A stretch of 64,000 bases of DNA from Penium margaritaceum (GCA_023375785.1 SZWC01001514.1:124176-188175); one strand, 5' to 3'; numbered from the stretch's first letter, positions 1 to 11,661 are shown. Program-made: numbers and translations. Notes: generated from the sequence alone by a model not told the origin.

Positions 1-784
1 TGTCATGCTGCAAGGCGCTAATGGGGAGGATGGGATCTCAAATGAACAGTGGAGCAAGCTTTTTTCCCTCTTGGATGTGGCGAACACATAACATCCAATT
101 CAATAGAGTCATCAAGCACCCGTATCCTTGAGATTTGGAAAATTTCCCCTTATACTGCTTTGTGGCACTATGCACTTGAATCCATCATTCACTTGCAAAT
201 CACCGCAAGCGGAGGAAGAAGGTGAAGGGGCAATGTTTCCCAATGCCAAAGAAGAAGATGCTCCACACATCCATCCGTAGCACAAACTAGGAGGTGGAAG
301 AGGAGGGCCAGCACTCGGGCTGTCATAGGCCTAGGAACATCAATGCAGAGTGAATGTGCCAGAAAGGATGTGAACATGCGATGGGTAGAAATAGTGGGGA
401 CAACCCTGCGTGCATGCCTATGTGTTCATGGTTGGCAGGGGTGAAAAACATGAGCCGTTGGTGGATGTGAACCAAACCCGCATGGCATATTGTTGTACGT
501 ACAACCCCATGCCCGACATCAACCCCATCTAACTGAAATTCCAAAAGGACAACGTCTGGAGGAAGCCCGGAACCAAGCGTGACCTTGGTTGTCCTAAGAG
601 TGCGAGGTGGGAACAGGAAGACAACAAGAAGAAAAACTACATTTGTCAGTAATGAGGGGTACATGGGCACATAATGTAAAAGGGCCCAAACCCACTGGCG
701 GAAAGAGGAGAAGTAGCTGTCGCGGCCAACGAGGTGCTGCATCGGCTCGAGTGTACAGACAAGGCCATTCGGAAAGAGACTATG
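1..784. other. Left edge, no gene recognised
   Basis: No frame here has a recognisable domain. The longest minus-strand frame (323-1075) is rich in Cys, Tyr and Pro and lies opposite a purine-rich strand, as a chance frame would. A short plus frame at about 10-110 vaguely resembles the tail of a Copia gag but stops at once. No RNA gene or promoter was seen. Confidence 0.3.
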
Positions 785-1432
785 GCAAAATGTTATCCTA
801 GTGTATCTACAATAGAGGTTGTAGTAATAGTAGGTGCTGGGGTATCTAGTGCCTCTGTAAGAGGTAGTATGAGAGGTGTTGGGAGACGCGGGATAGAGGG
901 GGGCTGACATGGGGCCGGTGGAATAGGAGGGGTAGAGGCAGAGGGGGCTAGCGCAAGTGGTGCACTGGTACAAGGGGCTCCAACACTTAGAGAAAGCGAG
1001 ACAGCCACAGACACAAGGTGAGTTGGAACATGGTAGGTAGTAGCACGGGCAGAAGCAAGAAGATCTCTTCCCCATGTAGTAGCAATTACAGGAACAGGTC
1101 TCCTCTTCTTCAACACGGGCCGAGCATCTAGCGTAGCAAGGGGTGTTGCAGCTGCAAGTGCTGTACTTGGTTATGTTGTAGCTGTATATGGTACTACTCC
1201 CATAGGAGCAGGCGTTGGTATAGGTACATGCCCTCTCTATGATCCAGAGGATGAAACAACATATGACTCAGGAGAAGAAGGGGTGTATGAGCCTAAGAGG
1301 TAAATCTTTCCCGACCTAGATGAATAAGAAGAGGAGGAGGACAGGTAAAAGGACTTGAGGCAATAGCATGAGCGGAAGAGGCATGAGGACTTTTACCAAC
1401 AAGCTAACATAAAACAGGAAGTATTACACCTT
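785..1432 (+). pseudogene. Degenerate acidic reading frame, left half
   Basis: One plus-strand frame runs from about 785 to the insertion point of element A. It is first rich in Gly, Val and Ala and then strongly acidic. It holds several stops (TGA, TAA and TAG, including a TAG at 1364-1366). Its last part continues in the same frame beyond element A at 11605, where it reads on as Asp/Glu-rich sequence. This suggests that A landed in an exon of an older gene or transposon gene. I do not recognise the protein family. Confidence 0.35.
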
Positions 1433-1437
1433 GAAGA
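1433..1437. repeat. Target-site duplication of element A (left)
   Basis: GAAGA immediately precedes the LTR that starts at 1438. The same five bases follow the other LTR at 11605-11609. A 5-bp direct duplication is normal for Copia integration and fixes both ends of the element. Confidence 0.9.
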
Positions 1438-2494
1438 TGTTATCATTTTGCACGATCGCAACACTGGCAGAGAAGGCCTTGTTGTCATGCCAGTTTCTTG
1501 ACGTAATCAACACAACTTGTACAAACTGTAAAAAGAAAAAACAAGCAGAAGGAACAAACTAATTTGGGGGAGGGGGGTAGACAGTATTATGAAAAACACA
1601 ACTGTAAGTATAGAGATGCAAAGTACAAATCTCACAGCAGGCTATGTACAACAACTATGTTGTAGCTCTTCTCCTGGCCAAATCTTGGCGCAACATCTTG
1701 CCAGGCTCCCAACCTTGTAGCAAGAGTCTTGGCCTGTCTTGCAGGTTGAAAAGCCTTCAGGAAGTCAGGGCGCCTCCTACCCAAGTTGACAAAGCTGCCA
1801 GGTACACTTGGTCGGTGGAGGAGAACTCCAACATGATTGCGGTTTGAGTAACAAGCACGAAGGCTAACTTGTATAATGGCGGCGGCGGCTGTCTCTGAGA
1901 CACTCGAGAATGCTGAGTTATTGTTGTGGTAGTTGTTGGCCACCTTTTATACTGCTGCTCAGGCTGGTACCATAGGTAGCGGTCTCAGCGGTCCCAAGTG
2001 GGGTGGTCCGAATGGTCCCCACTGCTGCATCATAATTAGTGGTCCCAGTGGTCCTAGATGCTAACATAGTAAAGTGCCTTCCAACGTTAGAGGCCTCGCC
2101 GATGATGTAGAAATTATTGTACAAGTTCGTGTATGCACTAGTTGACCTCGCTGCTACATGTACAATGTTGGATAGCAACCTCATAGGATTGCTTTCTCCA
2201 TACGACCTCGTGTGAGGAAGTTGCCAAGTTGTTAAATGTTGGACAACAACCTTGGCTAGGTGGCTGAGGTTTTAACCCATTATGTTGGACCAAATGTACA
2301 CGTCTCGGTTGTGAACAAGACCACTTGGACTTGAAACCAGATATTATCTGGCCTATACAGTTGAAAAATTCCCCTTGGGAATTTTCCCGGTAAGCCATAG
2401 AAAAACATTCATAACTTCCTGTAGGCTCCGTATTAGAATTCGACTGCACCAGGCTGAAGTATAAATCCAGCGTAATTATCGCTATACTCCAACA
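1438..2494 (-). repeat. Element A 3' LTR
   Basis: Aligns along its length with 10540-11604, sharing the TGTTA start and a CAACA/TAACA end. It carries the short inverted ends expected of an LTR. In the element's own direction it is the downstream LTR, because the primer site adjoins the other copy. Confidence 0.92.
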
Positions 2495-2503
2495 CTCTCC
2501 CTT
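2495..2503 (-). promoter_or_regulatory. Element A polypurine tract
   Basis: On the minus strand the bases just inside the 3' LTR read AAGGGAGAG. A purine run at this place primes plus-strand DNA synthesis in LTR retrotransposons. It is short but directly abuts the LTR. Confidence 0.7.
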
Positions 2504-3382
2504 GACATGTATGCTGGTGATGACGTGTCACACTTTCCCCCTGTCTACACTCACTTAGAAGTGAAAACATTGATGATTTCTTCAGTTTCCATGAGTTTCA
2601 GTTTGATGAGAGGGATTTCTGCTTCCTCATTGGAGTTGTCAGGCTCAAGGGATGAATTTCGAGAATTTGACGAGGCGAAAGAAATTTTGCTCCCCCTTGA
2701 TTCTAGCTTCCGAGCGCTTGCAAATATTTTTGGTATCCCTGTATGCCTTTCCGTGCGTTTGGGCTGCTTCGTAGAAAAACTAGAGAATTGGAGCAGCTCA
2801 TGCCATTCTGCATGCATTTTTTTCATTCATTTTGTCATCTCTCAGCCTCTCCTCCTTTTCTGCTCCAAGGTTGGGTGTCCCCAAATGTGGAGGTGGCTCC
2901 TCGAACATCACAGCTTGAAAAGAGGTATCAAAGTTTGCATTCTGTTGCTCCTTGGAATGCAAGGTCGTTGCAGAAAAATCCAATGTGGCTGTCATATGAT
3001 GGAAAGGACGAAGTCGAGCTGGTAGAGTAGGACTGATGGCCACAAAATAGTTTATGACCACCTTCTCACTCGGTGGGGAAGTGGACAAGGCCTTTTTGCA
3101 GGTCTGTAGCTCATTTGGTCAGATGTGCATGCACGTTTGCGATTCTCGGTTGGCATTCGCAGTTTAGTGCTTGCTTGGACACAGTCCCTTACCCTTGTAT
3201 CCCCCTCAAAAGAAGGTTAGTAAATCGGGAGTTTGTCACTTGGAGAGAATTCGCTGTCACACCCATGTGGAGCCGCGAATATCTCCTGGCGTAGCTCGGA
3301 CTTGGTGAAAAAAACCATAGCGCTGCTAGGAGGGTCGTTTTTTCGGTTTACGTCGACGGTTACCACTATACATTTCATTATA

Positions 3383-3413
3383 TTTTGGCTACCGAGAAGT
3401 GATAGTATGTGCG
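3383..3413 (+). repeat. Inverted repeat, left arm
   Basis: The first 20 bases (3383-3402, from TTTTGGCT to AGTGA) are perfectly complementary to 4072-4091. After three mismatched bases, eight more match 4061-4068. The pair spans about 0.7 kb, the size of a small non-autonomous DNA transposon, but no target duplication is visible outside the arms. Confidence 0.6.
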
Positions 3414-4060
3414 GCTCGGTGAAGCCATGTAACACGTGCATGCACGTGTACAAACATGCACGATCGTGTGCTGAAAGACAAGTACGTACGGAGGAACAGA
3501 CAAATGCCAGCTTGTTGCCGGCGGGTTGACAGCGAAGTTCACATGTGGAAAAAAACTTACAGATTGCCCCCTTTTATGGCTGTCGCTGTCATGGCTTATG
3601 GAGGTGGTTTCCACACAACTTTGACAACTTGGCTAGAAAATTTTGAAAGCCAACGAGGGTTGACTACATCGCAGTGGCAGTCGCTTTCACGAAATTTTAA
3701 ACATTTAACTTCACAATTCAGAAGAGTCGTTATGCGATGTGAGTAAGGAGTAGAAGATTGCGCTCTTTCCCCGTTCCCATGTTCTAAGGGAATGCAGTTG
3801 CGACCTGAGGGTGTATCTTCACTATCTTCGCAGTGAATGTCTATTTGTTTTTTATTTGGAATTTTAACCATGATTCTTCACTACCCTAACATCGACTACT
3901 TGATACGTTCTGTCGCGCAAGCATGAAAACACTCCACATCAGCAGCCAGCTGTCCAGCATCGAATGAAAAGTAAAAGGAGGTTGCGGAACCCCCTTACAT
4001 CAGGGAGTTGACAGCTCGAAAAAACTGGACTGTCGTGGTAAACCACTAAGACCGTCGAGT

Positions 4061-4091
4061 CGCACATAGTTTCACTTCTCGGTAGCCAAAA
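4061..4091 (-). repeat. Inverted repeat, right arm
   Basis: Complement of 3383-3413, with 28 of 31 positions pairing by eye. The arms point inward and enclose no recognisable gene. Confidence 0.6.
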
Positions 4092-4988
4092 CAGAACAAA
4101 ACAATAGTGTTGCAAGGAAAACAAGTCGTCGACAGTTGTCGCGATGGCTTCGTTCCTGTTGCAGCCCCTTGCACTCGCTCGGCAGCTCTTTGTGCCCAGA
4201 CACTTCTGCATCCAGCGCAACTGCAGTGACATTCACATCTTCCACCGGTCGGGGACACGACCTGATCACCGTTGGCTGCCGCATTCACTGTTGCTGCTGG
4301 CGTCGAGGACGACTCTGCGTCGAACTTCGCCGCCACAGTGGGCATGCTACAAATTGCTGCCGCTATGCGCATGATGACGTTAGCCGTTCGTGCATTTTTT
4401 AATTTGCTACAAGCTCCCTTGCTCCTTGGTACGCGTACAGGCACACTCAAGTCGCGGTTTCTGTCAAGGAATGCCGCGATTTCCCCTAAAATTTGGCCAC
4501 TCGCTCGAGCGAGCAACCATGGCTCGCTTGCCCGTGGCCGCGTTCCGATCGCGCCATCTGGCAGCCGAGTCATGGAAGGCTCGCTCAGTTGAGCAAAAAC
4601 ACCCTGCGAACATCGTTACCCTGCTGACTTTGCTACTGAGAGGTGCTTTTCCTCAACAGCAGTGTGGTCTACCAAAGTTTGTAATCTTTGGCAGCACAAT
4701 TTGTGGAAAGGATTCCACCGAAGATTTTCCAGCCGTTGTTGCTTGCTGCTGTGACTTAATTGGATACTGCTGCTGATTTTTTTATATAGCAGGAAGCTGC
4801 TTTTCTGAAGACATATGGCCATGGGCCTCGACATTCACCGATGGTGAGGGCGATGTCACCAGTGTACCACATACTTGATTCGTATGCAAACTTTCTGGTT
4901 CCTCGCCTAATCCTTGCATATGTTGTTACATGCTTCTTGCTCCAACACTTTGAAAAGGGCCTGTGGCTTACTTGTGAGGCACCGACAG

Positions 4989-5640
4989 TCAAAGAGGGGT
5001 GAGACAAAGAGTAAAATTGTCCTTCAGAGCTTGAAGAGCTCTGTTGAGATCGACTGCTGTACTCCCCCTCTCCGCTGCCATTTCTACTGTGTTTGCTTCA
5101 TACATCATGAAGAATGTGGGCAGGTCCAGTTGCGTGTCGCAAAGCATGGCGTTGGTGTGGATCTTTGATTTCCACGTGCCGATGTCTTCCTTCATGTTCC
5201 GTCGGCACTGCAAAAGTGCGCTAGAGGTAAGTCCGCATTGAATGACACATTTTTTGAAGATGTCTTTTTAAATGCTCTTTGCCATAAAATCTACAGCTTG
5301 TTCCAAACCCGGCACATGCACGAGGTGCACTGTACCGTCATTGACTTTTCATCATATCCAATGTCTAGGAATGTCGGTGTGTTTTGTCCATCCCTCAAAC
5401 TTTGCGGAGTTGGAAAGGTCGATTGAGACTTGTTGTCGACATAGAATTTGGACGGACCTTCATCCCAAAATCCGATGTCATCAAGGAGGTTCAGCAAGTA
5501 GGTCACTTCTTGTGCGGCAGAAGTAGCCGCGACATACTCGGCTTCAGCAGAGCTGAGTGTGATGATGTTTTGCCACTTGCTAGACCAAAAGATAGCTGTG
5601 CCAAGTAGAATTCACAAAAAGGCGATGGTGCTCCACCGAT
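4989..5640 (-). pseudogene. Element A RNase H remnant
   Basis: Carries the Copia RNase H signature around 5530-5600 (an LSSAEAEYVA-type motif with the catalytic Glu), followed at 5291-5506 by the FYVDNKS region that supplies another catalytic Asp. RNase H degrades the RNA strand of the RNA/DNA hybrid during reverse transcription. The end is blurred by stops and frameshifts, and the usual C-terminal His region is only vaguely visible at 4989-5213. Confidence 0.72.
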
Positions 5641-5649
5641 CCTCCTCTG

Positions 5650-6620
5650 TGCCCCCCAAATCCCCGTCCACGTAGCATTTCAGCTCCAAGTCCTTGGAAC
5701 TGCCAAAGCACAATGTTGCATCCCTTGTCTCTCTCATGTACATGAGTGCTCGGTTGAGTTCTTTGGAAGCCTGAGTCGAGCAAGTATTTTTGCCGTGTGC
5801 AAAATTCCAACATACTGCAGGTCAGGGCGTGTGTAGTTGGCAAAGTGCATAAGTGATCCCACTCTGCTATGATAATTTGTCTTACTCTCCCCCCTTCTCT
5901 CTAATGCATTTGCTACTGCTGAGTCAAGGGTGTTGGGACATGCCGCTCAGGCACATCAAAGTGCTCAGAGACCTTGGTGTAGTATGTCTCCTAACTGAAC
6001 CCCAGAGTGTGCAAGCCGTGGTTGTGCTTCATGTTCATAGTGAGTAAGTACTCAAACGTTGGCATGAGGGTGATGTTCACCTCCTTGGCCATCGTTGTAG
6101 CCGTTGCGTGGATAAATTTTGCAGATGCGCCGATGATGAGGATGTCGTCCATGTACATGAGTGCATAACAGTCAGGATGGGCTTCAGGAGATGGACTGTG
6201 TAGAGATAGACAGTCGTCGTAGGCTGATTCTTTGAAGTTTAGGTTTTCCAGCAGCGTTTACAACGTCTTGTACCAGAGGAGTGGGCATTTTTTACAGCCA
6301 AAGAGGCTCTTCACCAGCATTTAGACTCTTCTACTCATGTCGTTGTAACCTTTTGGCCATTTCATGAATACTTTAATATCCATCTCTCCATGGAAGAAGG
6401 AGTTCTTGACATCAAGCTCCTGCATTGTGTAGTCCTCAACTACTATAATGACAAGCATGATGTGTGCCATTGTATAGCGGCTTACAGACGTGTAGGTCTC
6501 AAATAAGTCCTTGCCTTCCACCTGTGTAAAGCCTTTTGCCACCAAACACACTTTGAACTTGTCGATGCTATCGTCAGCCTTTGTCTTGATCCGGAACACT
6601 TACTGTGCCCCGATAGGGCG
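5650..6620 (-). pseudogene. Element A reverse transcriptase remnant
   Basis: The fingers part lies at 6321-6599 (CLVAKGFTQ motif and the conserved ELDVKNSFFHG region). The catalytic YMDD box, a variant of YVDD, is at 6144-6155. The enzyme would copy the element RNA into DNA inside virus-like particles. The frame is broken several times between the two blocks, so no full enzyme can be made. Confidence 0.78.
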
Positions 6621-7179
6621 TGAGTGTGGTGGTGGCTCGGTGAGCTCCCACGTCCCCATGTTCCATGAGACTATTGTAATCAGCATCCAATGCTACTTTC
6701 TACTCTGCTGCATGTTTTCTAGTTAGAGCCTCTCATAGGAACTTGGGATCAGGTGGGAGATCCGTCACTTGGTGTGAAAGGAGTGCTGCAAGGTTTGTCG
6801 TGGAAAATTTTGCGAGTGTTTCTTTTTCCTCCTTATACACTGAGTATGTTGTGATGGCAAGGTTGTACTCATCTTTATCATCTCCTTTTTTTTGCTCCAT
6901 TTGCTACTATAGGAGGCGTGTGAAACACCGCTTACCTACAACGATCGGCGCCTATACATCCCTCGCCGCCTGTAGACAAATCTACATCACTTCCCTTTGT
7001 ACTTCATCATGTCCTACCTCAAAAGGATGGTGTACCAAGGCGGGGATTTCGAGGTGTTGAACTACGAGGGTCACACCCGTGTGCATCTGCTGATCATGCA
7101 CCTGATCCAAATCCGCAAGGATAAGTTGATGTCAATCTGCTGTTGAATCTGCTTCCATGAGCAATTCGTAGTAAGAATC

Positions 7180-8049
7180 CTAGAATGTTCGTAGCAGATC
7201 AAGAGTTGTTGTACGCTTGGCCTCCCAAGAGGCACGCGTGAGATTCTGAAAAAAGATTGCATCGCGGCTGATGAGGGTACGCTGGGAGCTCATTTCAAAG
7301 AATTGCCAGCGCTTGATGTTGGAGGCTTGGCCGATGAACAACCCCCAAGATCCCTTTTCAATCAGCTTCCTCCTTTGCTCTTTAGGCACATGCACAAGTA
7401 CCATGCAGCCAAACATTCACACCGATTTGATGTTGGGTTCTTCTCCATGCTAAGCCTGAAATGATATCATGTCAGGTAGCGCTGTGTGTGGTATCTGGCT
7501 ACGCACCCAGACAGCTTGCTTGAGCGCATAGGGCCACTTGCTATTGTCAAGCTGAGCGCCAAGGAGCATTGACTTGAGCGTCTCTTGAATTGTGCGTCTA
7601 GCACATTCTACGATGCCATTCTGATACAGCATGTAGGGCACCAAAAACTGTTGCACGATGCCCATGTCTTCCAAGTGGGACATGAACTCAAAGCTGGTGA
7701 ATTCTCCAGCATTGTCAGAGCATAGGACCTGAAGCTTCCTGTTACTCTACCTCTTTGCCAAGGCCAACCACTTGAAGAAGTGTGTTGGTGCCTCATCTCG
7801 TGTCTTGGGAGCATAGCACCAGGTGAAGCGTGTTGCGTCATCAATGAAGAGGAGAATATATCGATGACCTCATCGTGGCTATTGGTGTGGTCCACAAATG
7901 TGTGTGTGGACTAGCTTGATCCTCTCAGAGATGTCACACTTGCTTGCCAGAGGGAACACTTGTTGTGGCAGCTTCATCCTAACACAATCCTTGCAAGGGC
8001 CTACAGTTCCCTTGCTTTCATAATCTTCCATGTCGAGTCCCTGAACGTG
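7180..8049 (-). pseudogene. Element A integrase remnant
   Basis: Frames at 7450-7683 and 7180-7416 continue the GAG-pre-integrase domain. A SDNAGEF box (second catalytic Asp) lies around 7700 and the catalytic Glu in the IVECARRTIQETL region around 7610. The C-terminal part shows the Copia IN pattern of a GCM, VPK and FIG block. Integrase would insert the DNA copy. The frame is interrupted at 8047-8049 by TAG. Confidence 0.75.
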
Positions 8050-8577
8050 CTACTGCTTCTTCATGGTCTTGACCAATTGGCTGCTGATGTGGCCAAGTCT
8101 CTTATGCCACATGGAAATGTCTGTACCAAAAGACTGGTTTAGAATTGTGGGTGCAAAGGCTGTTGCTTGAGCTACTATAGTTAGAGGGCCGAAGTCCAGC
8201 TCAATCATGCTGTGTGGAAGGAGATGCCCTTCCATAAAGATGTCTCCTTCACGGCTCGCAAGGGTGATGTTGTCACCCTGAATCACAATGCAAGCCCACC
8301 TCTTTATCACCTTCCCTAGTGATAGGAGGTTGACGGTGATCTTAAAGATGTGGAGTACATCTCTTAACTTTACCTTAGCCTCGTTGTACCCTGTAACTAC
8401 CACTCTGCCTTTTTTCATTATTGGCACTTGCCGGTTGTTAGCGACAGTGACAAAACCTTTGGTGCTAGGTTGGAGGTCTTGGAGGCAAGTACTGTTAAAT
8501 GTGATGTGTGATGTGCACTCGTTGTCGAGGTACAAAATGTATGGTGAGCGTACAAGTTCGTTGCTTTTTGTATCCAA
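8050..8577 (-). pseudogene. Element A protease and GAG-pre-integrase
   Basis: A 175-codon frame. The N-terminal part is the aspartic protease, but the catalytic DSG triplet reads D-N-E (YLDNECTSH), so activity is unlikely. The second half ends in the GAG-pre-integrase motif WHKRLGH. A zinc-knuckle remnant lies just upstream in another frame near 8780-8820, where the last Cys has become Tyr. Confidence 0.78.
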
Positions 8578-9063
8578 GAGTTGAACACAGATGCTGATTA
8601 GCCAAAATCCTTGTTGCTCCCTTCCTTTCCTTTCTTCTTAGAATCCCATTAAGAATCCTTTTCCTTCTCTCCATCTTCCTTCTTTTATTTCCCTTTTCCT
8701 CCTGGAATTCTCCCCTTACATCCCTTCTTCCTCTTTGCCTGCTCCTCATCCGCAATCCTCTTCCTGTAGTATCTTTGCATGTGGCCAATCTTCTCACAGT
8801 AGTCGCATTCCACTGCAGGTCGTGATCCTCATCGCTTGCCAAAGAAGTTGCTGGAATTTGGTGCTAACCGGGCAGATGATTGGGAGGATGCTAAGTTCAT
8901 CTTCGGCTGGCTCTTCCATGTTTGAGATGCATTGACGTGGGCGACACCTGTTGCTGAGAAAGGTGTGTCTGAAAGCCGGTTTTCTTTCTCCTTGACAAGC
9001 TAGCAGTCATGCTGCTCCATGAGTATAAGTGTTACACACTTATGCCTCTGTCAGTTCAGCCTC

Positions 9064-10293
9064 TCATTTGAACTTTAGCACATGTCTGACGTTCTCCCAG
9101 TTGCCTGCTAGCCCACTCACAAGGAAGGTCACAAACACGCGCTCCGAGATTGGAGCATCTGTCACAACAAGCTGATCGTGTAAGGACTTTGCCTTGTTGA
9201 TGTATTCCTCTATGTTGTCAAAGTTGCTGAGGTTGATGTGCGATAGCGTTGTCAGGAGGTGGGAATTGAAGGTGGAGTCACCCGACATGTAGGTCCGTTC
9301 CAGGTAGGACCAGGAATGATGGGCAAGTTCAGTCAAAATTTCAAACACCATGATTGCTCGATGAATGCGACATCTCAGTTGATTGTCCAGAACCATGTAT
9401 GCAACCTTAGTAAAGTAGTTGAAGTCTGGCACTGCTTGAGGTGGCGATCCGAGTGGAGGAGGTGAATAGTGCCCGTTATAGAACTCCCACAGGTAGTGAA
9501 TCTGGGCCACCTGCTTGAACATGTGAGCTGAGTGTGGGAATTTCTTGCCATAAAACTTGTTAAATTTGATCTTTTGTAGTTGCAAAGATGCTGCGGCTGC
9601 GGGCACTACACTCTGCGGGCATGAAAACCGTGTTCTTGCCACTGGCACTGTTGGGGCTGGCACTGGGATCTACTGCATGTGTGTGGCTGGATGTGACTGA
9701 ATAGGTGGCACCGCTACTGTTGCTACTGCAGGCTGGGCCACGTAGGCTTGTGGCATGGGTGCCGGTTGAGCCTTTTGGTGTGGTGCCAAAGGTGGCACCC
9801 CAGGCACCCCTTGAGAAAATGCCATGAACTGTTGCGTCGCTCCTCCAATTGCAGGAGCTCCATGTTGTACCCAATGAGGAATAGCTAGTTGCACGACAGG
9901 TGGAGAGCTTCCTTGAAGTTGATGTGCTGACGATTCTTGTGAAGGTTGTTGCCATTGCATATGCTTCTGTAGTTGTTTTTGCATCTACTGATGTTGCTCT
10001 TGAGATAGAGCCACCTGCTATTGAAGTTTTGCATTCTGAGCTGCCAATGCTACTTGCGACTGCTATAACTGCTACGCGTGTGAAGCCTGAGCTTCCTATG
10101 TGAGCTGCTCTTGCTGTTGAAGGAGCTCTTGGGCTCCCAAATCCTGCCTCAAAGCCTCTCGCTCATGTTCCATAGCTTGACGCACTACGGCTTCCTGTTG
10201 AGCCATGTGCTATGCCTTTTTTGCCAAGCATTGCGCCTTAGGTACTTGGCATTGTACGTGATTCATAACATGACTTCCTTGCTCCTGACCCAT
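9064..10293 (-). pseudogene. Element A gag, Gln-rich, with seven in-frame TAG
   Basis: A single frame runs from a possible start at 10293 to a TGA at 9064-9066. The first 110 or so codons are Gln-rich and coiled-coil-like, then a Pro/Gln linker, then the Copia gag domain (about 9600-9064). The frame holds seven stops, all TAG: 10210, 10096, 10072, 10063, 10018, 9985 and 9670 (lowest base given). Each lies where Gln would fit the surrounding Gln-rich pattern. Gag would form the particle shell. No frameshift is needed across the 1.2 kb. Confidence 0.8.
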
Positions 10294-10527
10294 ACGTAAA
10301 CCATGCAAGACAGACTCATTGTCTAGCTGAGGAGAACCCTCTCTTGGGTTCTCACGAGAACCATGTCACTCATGAGAACCTTTGTGCTTGTACAATGTGC
10401 AGGTTGAACTACTGGGCAGATGTGTCAACCTTGCTGCTGCCGCTCCCTTGTAGAAAAGTGATGGAGGACGGCACCTCCAGCTGTGCCATATGCTGCTTCT
10501 ACTGTGCTGGCTGAAAGCACAATCAAT

Positions 10528-10539
10528 GCTCTAATACCA
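10528..10539 (-). promoter_or_regulatory. Element A primer binding site (tRNA-Met 3' end)
   Basis: The minus strand reads TGGTATTAGAGC directly after the 5' LTR. It differs by one base from the common plant site TGGTATCAGAGC, which pairs with the 3' end of initiator tRNA-Met. Its position proves that the element lies on the minus strand. Confidence 0.9.
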
Positions 10540-11604
10540 TGTTAGAATTTTGCACGACCGCAACAATAGCTGAGTAGGCCTTGCTCTTGTACCAAGATCT
10601 TGACGTGCTCAGTAGGACTTGTACAAACTGTAAAAAGCAAAAACAAGTGGAAGGAATACTTTTTTTCTTGGGGGGGACAAATTAGAGTGTATTATGAAAA
10701 TTACAAGTGCAAGTACAGATATGTTAAGTACAAGTCTCATAGCAGGCTATGTGCAGCAACTGTGCACTGACTCTGCTCCTGGCCCAAGCTAGGCATCTTG
10801 CTTGGCTCCCAGCCTTGCAGCAAGAGTCTCGGCATGTCTTGCAGGTTGACATGCCTTCACAAAGCCAGGGCACCTCCTAGCCAAGCTGAAAGAGTTGCCA
10901 GGGACACTTGGATGACGAAGGAGAACTCCAGTAGGGTCTGGATCTGAGCGACACATCAAAACACTGACTTGTAGGGGTGGCGGCGGTGGCTGTCTCTTAG
11001 GCACTCCAGAATTCTGAGTCATTATTATAGCAGCTACTGGCCACCTTTTATACTGCTGCTCAGGCTGGTATCATAGGTAGTGGTCCCAACGGTCCCAGCA
11101 GTCCCAACTGGGATGGTCCCAACAGTCCCCACTGCTTCATCATAGGTAGTGGTCCCGGTGGTCCTAGATGCTGATGTAGTAAAGTGCCTTCCAATGCTGG
11201 AGGCCTTGCCGATGATGCAGACATCATTGTACAAGGTCGTGCATGCTCTGGGAGACCTCACTACTGCCTGTACAATGTTGGATAACAGCCTTATAGGGCT
11301 TCTTGCCCCATACTGCCTCGTGTGAGGCAGTTGTCAAGTTTTCCAATGTTAGACAACAACCTCGACTAGGTGGCCGAGGTTTTCCTCCATGTTGCTGGAC
11401 CAATTGTAGAAGTCTGGGTTGTAAACACGACCACTTGGACTAGAAACCAGATATTATCTGGCATGTACAGTGGAAAATCCCCCCTAGGAATTTTCCCGGT
11501 AAACCACAGAAAAAATTGTAACTTGTTGTAGAAGGCTCCGGATCAGAATCGGACTACGCCAAGCTAAATAATTAAGCCAACACATTCATCACCATACTCT
11601 AACA
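10540..11604 (-). repeat. Element A 5' LTR
   Basis: Partner of 1438-2494, beginning TGTTAGAA and ending CTAACA on the plus strand. The many differences from the other LTR show that the insertion is not recent. Confidence 0.92.
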
Positions 11605-11661
11605 GAAGACATATGGGACGACGCGCGTGATGAGGTGGATGACGACACGCACATGTATATG
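11605..11661 (+). pseudogene. Acidic frame, right half, ending at a splice donor
   Basis: Begins with the GAAGA duplication and continues the frame of 785-1432 as an Asp-rich stretch (IWDDARDEVDDD). It runs into GTAAGT at 11662, a good plant 5' splice site. A possible acceptor (CATGCAG) ends at 11741, giving an 80-bp intron. What follows is not clearly coding. The family is unknown. Confidence 0.35.

Larger units (their letters stand above)
2504..4950. other. Unassigned 2.4-kb stretch inside element A
   Basis: Lies between the RNase H remnant and the 3' LTR, where Copia elements usually have little sequence. Open frames exist on both strands (for example 2507-3025 plus and 4046-4573 minus), but none shows a known domain. 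It contains a 31-bp inverted repeat with about 0.66 kb between the arms and a perfect 14-bp palindrome at 4500-4513. It may be a second inserted element that is no longer recognisable. Confidence 0.4.
1438..11604 (-). mobile_element. Copia LTR retrotransposon A
   Basis: A 10.2-kb element bounded by two LTRs of about 1.06 kb that start TG and end CA, flanked by GAAGA duplications. Read on the minus strand the order is 5' LTR, tRNA-Met primer site, Gln-rich gag, protease, integrase, reverse transcriptase, RNase H, polypurine tract, 3' LTR. Integrase before reverse transcriptase makes it Ty1/Copia. The LTRs differ at many sites and the genes contain many stops, so it is old and inactive. About 2.4 kb between RNase H and the 3' LTR is unexplained and longer than usual for the family. 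Confidence 0.93.

Noticed and set aside
323-1075. 250-codon minus-strand open frame
   Set aside because: No domain, strange Cys/Tyr/Pro-rich composition, and it overlaps the better supported plus-strand frame from 785.
2507-3025. 172-codon plus-strand frame inside element A
   Set aside because: Antisense to the element, no recognisable domain, and overlapped by equally long frames on the other strand.
4046-4573. 175-codon minus-strand frame
   Set aside because: Low-complexity Ala/Arg/Ser composition and no domain; overlapping frames on both strands are of similar length.
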